DNA from: Paenibacillus sp.
GTDB lineage: Bacteria; Bacillota; Bacilli; Paenibacillales; Paenibacillaceae
Reading direction: 5' to 3'
Assembly (NCBI GenBank): GCA_029256665.1
Contig: JAQSXN010000075.1
Span: 1-10,735, forward strand
Length of the DNA: 10,735 nucleotides
Below the pieces are notes generated by a model. The model was not told where the DNA came from. It did not search any database and saw only the letters and a program-made list of their open reading frames with translations. The translations under genes and the position numbers were made by a program. Below are positions 6,731 through 10,735 of this stretch, piece by piece. Numbering within the stretch: the first letter of the stretch is position 1; every line of letters begins with the position of its first letter.

Positions 6731-6786
6731 GAAAACCTCTATCGAGGCCTTTCGAAGATGAGCGACCGCGTATAGTGGTAGGTTTT
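6731..6786. repeat. 56-bp dispersed element, copy A
   Basis: Left arm GAAAACCTCTATCGAG (6731-6746), a 13-nt centre GCCTTTCGAAGAT, then a 27-nt right arm (6747-6759 centre, 6760-6786 arm) containing ACCGCGTATAG and GGTAGGTTTT. The left arm is identical to, and the right arm matches at 23 of 27 positions, the element at 9022-9077. The centre, although the same length, is unrelated. The ends are complementary (AAAACC with GGTTTT), so it can fold as a hairpin on either strand. It lies in the 3' region of yhgE. Confidence 0.8.
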
Positions 6787-6795
6787 ATCGCCAAT

Positions 6796-6840
6796 AAGAA
6801 TTTGTGATTTTTTGGATGCTCCGAAAACTTATAAATTCTT
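6796..6840. other. Imperfect hairpin
   Basis: AAGAATTT (6796-6803) is complementary to AAATTCTT (6833-6840), and inside it TTTT..GG faces CC..AAAA around the loop ATGCT. It is a weak extended stem in AT-rich DNA between the 56-bp element and the terminator. It may be only composition-driven. Confidence 0.3.
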
Positions 6841-6849
6841 GTGTGGTCA

Positions 6850-6885
6850 AAAGGCCATCCCCTCGATCAAAAGGGAATGGCCTTT
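6850..6885 (-). terminator. Rho-independent terminator downstream of yhgE
   Basis: AAAGGCCAT (6850-6858) pairs with ATGGCCTTT (6877-6885), extended after one mismatch by CCCT/AGGG. Read leftward the stem ends in GGCCTTTTGACC, a short U-run. It lies 50 bp past the yhgE stop. It is nearly symmetrical and may also stop rightward readthrough from the Dph6-like gene. Confidence 0.75.
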
Positions 6886-6934
6886 GAACTTTCATAAAGT
6901 AAAGAGAGGGCCGCTTATCCTTCGTCGCTGAAGC

Positions 6935-8956
6935 TTAAGCTGCGGCCTTGTCCGCTTCCGCCTCATTCCGGCGGCGAAGCAGCGTGAAGAACGCGAGCGA
7001 CAACGCGGCGAACGCCGCCGCATAAATCGCCAGCACGCCCGCGTCGCTCCACATGCGGCTGACGTCGCCGCTCGAGATGACGTCGCGGAAGCCCGCTACC
7101 GAATACGTCATCGGCAGCCATGGCGCGACGCCCTGCAGCCAGCCCGGGATGAGCTCGACCGGATAGGTGCCGGACGATGTCGTCAGCTGCAGGATCAGAA
7201 TGATGATCGCGACGAATCGGCCCGGATTGCCCATCGTTGCCACGAGGAATTGGATAATCATCATATACGTAATGCTCGTAACGATCGAGAACAGGATGAA
7301 GTCGGCTACGTTCTGCACCTCGAGTCCCAGCGCGAACAGCAGCACCGAATCCACGATCAACGCCTGCGCCGCGCCGATGACCATCAGCGTCAGCGCCTTG
7401 CTCCAAAACCAGCTCCATCCGTTCAGCGGCCTGATCGCCGGTTCGCGGACGGAATACACGATCGTGATCAGCAGCGCCCCGACGTACAGCCCAAGCGACA
7501 AGAAGTACGGCGCCAGCCCCGTGCCGTAATTAGGCACGTCGGTCAGTCGCTCCACGTCAAGCTGGATCGGCTCGGCGAACATGCTTGCCTTCTCGTCCGA
7601 CAACTTCAGGTCGGATGTCTGCGAGGACGCGTCATTCAGCTTGGTCGACAGCTCCTGCGTGCCATCCTCGAGCTCCAGCAATCCCGAAGCCATCTGCGAC
7701 GCGCCGTCCTTAAGCTGCTTCGTGCCGCTTGACAGCTCCTGCACGGAGCCGTTAAGCGTAGACAGACCCGCGGCAAGTTCGCCCGCTCCGGACGATAACG
7801 CGTCGGCTCCCGTCGACAGCTTATCCGCTCCGCCTTGCGCCTCGCCCAGCTTTTGCTGCATCGCGCCTGCGCCTGCGGCCAAAGAGTCCAATCCCTGCTT
7901 GAGCCTGGAAGCCCCTGCTTCAAGCTGCTTCTGCCCGGCGGCCGATTGCTCCGCCCCTACCGCCAGCTCCTTGCTCGCGGCGAGCAGCGCCTGATACGAT
8001 TCGTCGGAAGCCGCCTCCGGATTCGCCTGCGCCCACGCGGCCAGCCCCTCAGCCAAGCTCGCGGCTCCGTCGCTTAGCCGGCCTGCTCCCGCCGAAGCGG
8101 CGGACACGCCCTCGGCAAGCTGGCCCGCGCCGTCCCGCGCATCGCTCGCTCCGCCAGCCAGCTTGCCTCCGGCATCCTTCAACTGGCCAAGTCCGCCGGC
8201 CAGCTCTTCCGCGCCGGCAGCCAGCTCTGCACTGCCGCCGCGCAGCTTCTCTCCGGCCGCGTCCAGCTTGGCCGCGCCGTCCTGCAGACCGGCCGTTCCG
8301 CTCGCCAGCTTGCCCAGATTCGCGGCGAGCAGCTCCGAGCCCGAACGCGCATCGGCGGTGCCGTCCGCGATCTTGCCGGCTCCTTCGCTCGCCGCCGCGA
8401 TGCCGTCCGCCGCTTCTTCGAGCTGCTCGAACACGGTGCGCGTATAAGCTTCCGTCACTTCCTTGTTCAGCGAGCTCTTCATCGTCTCGACCGCCGAATT
8501 GCCGATCTGCCCGGCAAGAAAGTTCGTACTGTCGTTGCGAAGATAAACCAGCTTCGCCGGATTCGGCTGCTCGGATGTCAGCGTCGTTGTACGCTCCGAG
8601 AAATCGGCCGGAATTTCGATGGCCATGTAATACGTTTTGTCTCTCATCCCCTGAAGCGCATCTTCCTTGCTTACGAATGCCCAGTCGAACTTCGGATTTT
8701 CCTTTAGTTCTTCCTCGAAGTCTTGCCCGATATGCATCATTTCGCCCTCGAACTCGAAGCCCTGGTCGGAATTGACGACCGCGACGGGCAGCTCCTCCAG
8801 CTTGCCGTATGGATCCCAGAAGGCGCCAAGGAACATGGCTGTGTACATCAACGGAATCATCAAAACCCCGACGACGGGGATGAGTATCTTTGGATTGCGG
8901 GCGATGGCCCGGGCCTCGGCTCCGAACTGCCTCAAGCCGTTCCATTTCATTTTCAT
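6935..8956 (-). CDS. yhgE: YhgE/Pip-type ABC-2-like membrane protein
   Basis: 673 residues from the chosen start. It has one N-terminal membrane helix (about 24-46), an extracellular YhgE/Pip N-terminal domain (about 50-175), a long Gly/Ala/Ser-rich stalk of roughly seven-to-eight-residue repeats (about 180-440; patterns such as LASGTAGLQDGAAKL and LSSGTKQLKDGA), and a C-terminal block of about five membrane helices (485-660). Relatives include the Lactococcus phage infection protein Pip, B. subtilis YueB (SPP1 receptor) and EsaA. The cellular role is not settled: phage receptor behaviour, lipid or peptide export and type VII secretion have all been linked to relatives. The annotated-looking ATG at 8965 directly abuts AAGGAG (8971-8966) with no spacing, so the ATG at 8956, 9 nt from it, is the better start. 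A TetR gene lies directly upstream, as in the B. subtilis yhgD-yhgE pair. Confidence 0.88.
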   Translation of the reverse strand: MKMKWNGLRQFGAEARAIARNPKILIPVVGVLMIPLMYTAMFLGAFWDPYGKLEELPVAVVNSDQGFEFEGEMMHIGQDFEEELKENPKFDWAFVSKEDALQGMRDKTYYMAIEIPADFSERTTTLTSEQPNPAKLVYLRNDSTNFLAGQIGNSAVETMKSSLNKEVTEAYTRTVFEQLEEAADGIAAASEGAGKIADGTADARSGSELLAANLGKLASGTAGLQDGAAKLDAAGEKLRGGSAELAAGAEELAGGLGQLKDAGGKLAGGASDARDGAGQLAEGVSAASAGAGRLSDGAASLAEGLAAWAQANPEAASDESYQALLAASKELAVGAEQSAAGQKQLEAGASRLKQGLDSLAAGAGAMQQKLGEAQGGADKLSTGADALSSGAGELAAGLSTLNGSVQELSSGTKQLKDGASQMASGLLELEDGTQELSTKLNDASSQTSDLKLSDEKASMFAEPIQLDVERLTDVPNYGTGLAPYFLSLGLYVGALLITIVYSVREPAIRPLNGWSWFWSKALTLMVIGAAQALIVDSVLLFALGLEVQNVADFILFSIVTSITYMMIIQFLVATMGNPGRFVAIIILILQLTTSSGTYPVELIPGWLQGVAPWLPMTYSVAGFRDVISSGDVSRMWSDAGVLAIYAAAFAALSLAFFTLLRRRNEAEADKAAA

Positions 8957-8985
8957 GTTCTCCATCTCCTTACGTTAATACGAAT

Positions 8986-9008
8986 TGACCAATTTCGGAA
9001 TTTGGTCA
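8986..9008. promoter_or_regulatory. 23-bp TetR-type operator in front of yhgE
   Basis: Arms TGACCAA (8986-8992) and TTGGTCA (9002-9008) flank a TTC-G-GAA centre; 10 of the 11 base pairs around the central G are complementary. It sits 30 bp upstream of the yhgE ATG. A matching site lies 32 bp upstream of the tetR start (9709-9731). On the reverse strand a candidate promoter, TCGATA (9036-9031), 17 nt, TAAAAT (9013-9008), places the operator directly over the transcription start, consistent with repression. Confidence 0.85.
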
Positions 9009-9036
9009 TTTTATCCCGAAAGAAAACCTCTATCGA
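9008..9036 (-). promoter_or_regulatory. Candidate yhgE promoter
   Basis: TCGATA (9036-9031), 17 nt, TAAAAT (9013-9008) on the reverse strand match the SigA consensus at 4/6 and 5/6 positions. The -35 hexamer lies inside the left arm of the 56-bp element, and the -10 abuts the operator. Support is moderate because the -35 is weak. Confidence 0.4.
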
Positions 9037-9077
9037 GTCGCCCGGGTGGGGAGCAACCGCGTCTAGAGGTAGGTTTA
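9022..9077. repeat. 56-bp dispersed element, copy B
   Basis: Same arrangement and orientation as 6731-6786: left arm GAAAACCTCTATCGAG (9022-9037), 13-nt centre TCGCCCGGGTGGG (9038-9050), 27-nt right arm ending CTAGAGGTAGGTTTA (9051-9077). CCTCTA in the left arm pairs perfectly with TAGAGG in the right arm. On the reverse strand GTTGCTC can also pair with GGGCGAC inside. It lies between yhgD and yhgE, so the two copies bracket yhgE as direct repeats 2.3 kb apart. Confidence 0.8.
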
Positions 9078-9104
9078 CCGCGACCTGTCTGAGGTACATC
9101 AACA

Positions 9105-9677
9105 TTAGTTGGCCAAACCTTGCTCCAAATAAAACCGAAGCCGCTCCGCGACCTGCTCCTTGCCTAGCGGCTCATGCGTTTTCTTCCACTCCACGGTGAG
9201 CGCCAAATACAGCTTAAGCATCACGAATGCCGTCATATCCGGCTCGCATGGCTTGATTTCACCCTTCTCGATCGACGCGCGCACCCATTCGGCGATATAG
9301 CCGACGACGGCGCGCTCGATCCGATTCAGCGCCTCGACGGCCATCGGCGTCCCGATCTCCCGCACCTCCTGAGACAGCTTGAGCGCCAGCTCATGCTCCT
9401 CGCGGAAGTCCAGCACCCGCTCCAGCGCGGCATATAGATTGTCGAAGAAAGGAAGCGCGGGATCGATGGCCCCTTCGGCGACCTGCTTCATCTCGCCGAT
9501 CATGCGGTTCATGATGTCGCCGAACAGCTCTTCTTTGTTAGCGAAAAACGTATAGATCGTTCCCTTGCCCACGTTCGCGATCTTGGCCACGCCGTCCATC
9601 GTCGTCGCCTTGTATCCAAATAAGGAAAAGGACTTGGTCGCCGCCTCGACGATCAATTGCTTCCGATCCATTGCCAC
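9105..9677 (-). CDS. yhgD: TetR-family repressor of yhgE
   Basis: 190 residues from the chosen start, a normal TetR length. The N-terminal three-helix DNA-binding domain (about 5-52) reads RKQLIVEAATKSFSLFGYKA, TTMDGVAKIANVGKGTIYTF, FANKEELF, closely matching the YhgD type. The remaining helical domain (60-190) would bind an unknown ligand and form the dimer. The start is taken as GTG at 9677, because GGGAGG (9691-9686) is 8 nt upstream; a GTG at 9686 overlaps that site, and the ATG at 9671 is 14 nt away. It is followed by yhgE on the same strand after about 150 bp. Matching 23-bp inverted repeats in front of both genes indicate that it represses itself and yhgE. Confidence 0.88.
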   Translation of the reverse strand: MAMDRKQLIVEAATKSFSLFGYKATTMDGVAKIANVGKGTIYTFFANKEELFGDIMNRMIGEMKQVAEGAIDPALPFFDNLYAALERVLDFREEHELALKLSQEVREIGTPMAVEALNRIERAVVGYIAEWVRASIEKGEIKPCEPDMTAFVMLKLYLALTVEWKKTHEPLGKEQVAERLRFYLEQGLAN

Positions 9678-9708
9678 ATTCAGCACCTCCCGACGATTTA
9701 TGACAATA

Positions 9709-9731
9709 TGACCAAAATCGAATTTCAGTCA
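9709..9731. promoter_or_regulatory. 23-bp TetR-type operator in front of yhgD
   Basis: The left arm TGACCAAAATCG and right end GTCA make an imperfect dyad with 8 of 11 complementary pairs around the central G at 9720. It is identical to the yhgE operator at 17 of 23 positions. It lies downstream of the yhgD -10 box, within the probable leader, which fits negative autoregulation with a weaker site than at yhgE. Confidence 0.75.
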
Positions 9732-9747
9732 TTCATTCAATGGATTT

Positions 9748-9776
9748 ATCTTAGCATAGATGATTTGTTTCCGCAA
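9748..9776 (-). promoter_or_regulatory. yhgD promoter
   Basis: Reverse strand TTGCGG (9776-9771), 17 nt, TAAGAT (9753-9748), a fair SigA match about 70 nt upstream of the GTG. It overlaps the brxC promoter on the other strand, so the two divergent genes share this region. Confidence 0.6.
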
Positions 9777-9794
9777 CAACGATAGCGGTATAAT
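9765..9794 (+). promoter_or_regulatory. brxC (ytxJ) promoter
   Basis: TTGTTT (9765-9770), 18 nt, TATAAT (9789-9794): a perfect -10 with a weaker -35, about 58 nt before the ATG. It overlaps the divergent yhgD promoter, so the two may interfere. Confidence 0.65.
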
Positions 9795-9852
9795 ATAGAC
9801 AGGCGCATGCCGAATCCCGACGAATCCAAGAAGACGTAAGGAGCGAACCGCG

Positions 9853-10191
9853 ATGACATACCAAGAAATAACGACTCTGGAACAGTGGAGCGAAGCATTG
9901 CAGCAATCCGATTCACGCCCGCTTGTCGTATTCAAGCACAGCACGACTTGTCCCGTCAGCGCCAATGCGCACGAGGAGTTCGGCAATTACCTGAAGGACA
10001 ATCCGCGAGGCGACGTCAACTACGTCCTCGTCAAGGTTATCGAGTCCCGCCCGGTCTCGAACCAAATTGCCGAAGATACCGGCGTGAAACACGAGTCGCC
10101 GCAAATTATTTATATCGATAAAAAAGCCAAAGTCTGGACCGCTTCCCATTGGTCCGTCACCAAAGCGCATATCAGCGCCGTATTGGACTAA
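9853..10191 (+). CDS. brxC: Monothiol bacilliredoxin BrxC (YtxJ)
   Basis: 112 residues, the usual size. It has a thioredoxin-like fold with the active site TCPVS at 32-36 (reactive C33, no resolving cysteine in the motif; the family motif is TCPIS) and a cis-proline candidate P83 in ESPQII. The role known from the family is removal of bacillithiol from S-bacillithiolated cytoplasmic proteins after oxidative stress. Its presence implies that the organism makes bacillithiol. The ATG at 9853 has AAGGAG (9838-9843) 9 nt upstream. It is a single-gene unit with its own promoter and a clear terminator. Confidence 0.92.
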   Translation: MTYQEITTLEQWSEALQQSDSRPLVVFKHSTTCPVSANAHEEFGNYLKDNPRGDVNYVLVKVIESRPVSNQIAEDTGVKHESPQIIYIDKKAKVWTASHWSVTKAHISAVLD

Positions 10192-10256
10192 ATCGCTAGG
10201 ACTAATCACGCGTCATTATTCGCAATCGCCAACTTCGAATCCATCCTAGGTACCGG

Positions 10257-10294
10257 GACCGCCGTGCAAATAAAATTGCTCGAGCGGTCTTTTT
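10257..10294 (+). terminator. Rho-independent terminator of brxC
   Basis: GACCGC (10257-10262) pairs with GCGGTC (10284-10289), with an inner GCAA/TTGC stem around TAAAA, followed by TTTTT (10290-10294). It lies 65 bp after the brxC stop. Confidence 0.85.
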
Positions 10295-10492
10295 GCCATG
10301 CCTATCGTCCGATTTCGTGACGTTACGCTCATGCGTGGCCCTTTTCCACCCTTCATTTTCCACGCCAAAAGATATACGCAGTCTAGTTCCCGACCCTATA
10401 AAAGGTTGCGTCAAACTGCCCATTCTAAATAACGAATAGATGTGGTTAGCTAAATGTTGTCGGAATATATCGATTTAGGGGGATTTATCTAC
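10295..10492. other. Non-coding leader region before the SLH gene
   Basis: No gene is seen. GCGTGG (10333-10338) and CCACGC (10360-10365) could form a 6-bp stem with a long 21-nt loop. No convincing SigA promoter was found; AT-rich candidates (TATAAA near 10398, CTAAAT near 10425) lack a properly spaced -35. The long leader of the SLH gene suggests a promoter of another type or one that needs an activator. Confidence 0.4.
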
Positions 10493-10735
10493 ATGAAACG
10501 AATAGCAGCGCTATGGATCGGACTCACGTTCATTCTGGCATCGATCGTGCCCGCATCCGCATACGAACGCGCCGCGGCCGCCGCTTCGGCAGCCGTCTTT
10601 ACCGATATTGGCAGCCACTGGGCTAGGACCACGATTCAAACGATGGTGGCGAGCGGGATTCTGGACGGGTATCCCGATGGGACTTTTAGGCCGGAAGAAC
10701 CCGTGCAAGTCGATCAATTCGTCAAAATGCTCATC
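10493..10735 (+). CDS. Exported S-layer homology (SLH) domain protein, N-terminal part
   Basis: 81 codons are present; the gene runs off the right edge. The ATG at 10493 follows AGGGGG (10477-10482) by 10 nt. Residues 1-23 form a signal peptide (KR, hydrophobic core, ASA cleavage site before Y24). After an Ala-rich linker (26-35) an SLH domain begins at about 36: FTDIGSHWARTTIQTMVASG then ILDGYPDGTFRPEEPVQVDQF, with the diagnostic FTDI..HWA and GYPDGTFRP motifs. SLH domains bind pyruvylated secondary cell-wall polymer and anchor proteins to the Gram-positive surface. The rest of the protein, and therefore its function, is not visible. Confidence 0.9.
   Translation, partial: MKRIAALWIGLTFILASIVPASAYERAAAAASAAVFTDIGSHWARTTIQTMVASGILDGYPDGTFRPEEPVQVDQFVKMLI

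Noticed and set aside
8957..8965. Upstream ATG of yhgE (three extra codons)
   Set aside because: It directly abuts the AAGGAG ribosome site with no spacing, whereas the ATG at 8956 is 9 nt away.
9022..9077. Copy B of the 56-bp element as a terminator or riboswitch for yhgE
   Set aside because: Its reverse-strand end has only a short interrupted U-run (GGTTTTCTTTC), the same element occurs after the gene as well, and the variable centre argues against a ligand-binding RNA core.
6731..9077. yhgE as the cargo of a transposon bounded by the two 56-bp copies
   Set aside because: No transposase or target-site duplication is visible, the copies are direct rather than inverted, and the yhgD-yhgE order matches that known in Bacillus.
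9678..9686. Upstream GTG start of yhgD
   Set aside because: It overlaps the GGGAGG ribosome site; the GTG at 9677 has proper spacing.

Overview
The window looks like a chromosomal segment of a moderately high-GC, low-pathogen-type Firmicute, most likely a member of the Paenibacillaceae (Paenibacillus/Cohnella-like). The evidence is strong Bacillus-type Shine-Dalgarno sequences, a yhgD-yhgE gene pair, a BrxC/YtxJ bacilliredoxin (bacillithiol users), a YhbD-like MerR-type regulator and an SLH-domain surface protein. No rRNA, tRNA, CRISPR array or transposase was seen.

Layout, left to right. (1) 1-75: the first 25 codons of a leftward yhbD-like regulator gene that runs off the window, with its own promoter dyad. 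(2) 142-444: a tandem array of about 51-bp units carrying a 16-18 bp perfect palindrome. (3) 453-1136: a leftward gene for a DUF559/PD-(D/E)XK-like protein with a probable C-terminal winged helix; its stop codon lies in decayed repeat sequence. (4) 1179-1227: a strong leftward terminator, then a second degenerate repeat cluster (1321-1500). (5) 1508-5474: a leftward, fully overlapping potA-potB-potC-potD operon for polyamine import, with a TATAAT promoter at 5556-5583. (6) 5782-6489: a divergent rightward Dph6-like ATP pyrophosphatase gene. (7) 6490-6934: about 450 bp of non-coding DNA with a third tandem repeat family, one copy of a 56-bp dispersed element, and a terminator. (8) 6935-9677: leftward yhgD (TetR regulator) and yhgE (Pip-type membrane protein). 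Each is preceded by a matching 23-bp operator, and a second copy of the 56-bp element sits between them. (9) 9853-10191: divergent brxC/ytxJ with promoter and terminator. (10) 10493-end: the start of an SLH-domain exported protein.

How the genes work together: PotABCD is a complete ABC importer for spermidine/putrescine. The TetR protein very probably represses itself and yhgE through the paired operators. BrxC works in bacillithiol redox repair, separately from its neighbours. The other genes appear to be independent units.

The coding content is mostly ordinary. The least explained material is the set of four intergenic repeat families, three tandem and one dispersed. They occupy much of the non-coding space, and two of them touch functional elements (a stop codon and a candidate -35 box). 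Nothing here proves a new defence or mobile system. The palindromic 51-bp array next to a nuclease-fold protein is the best candidate for follow-up.
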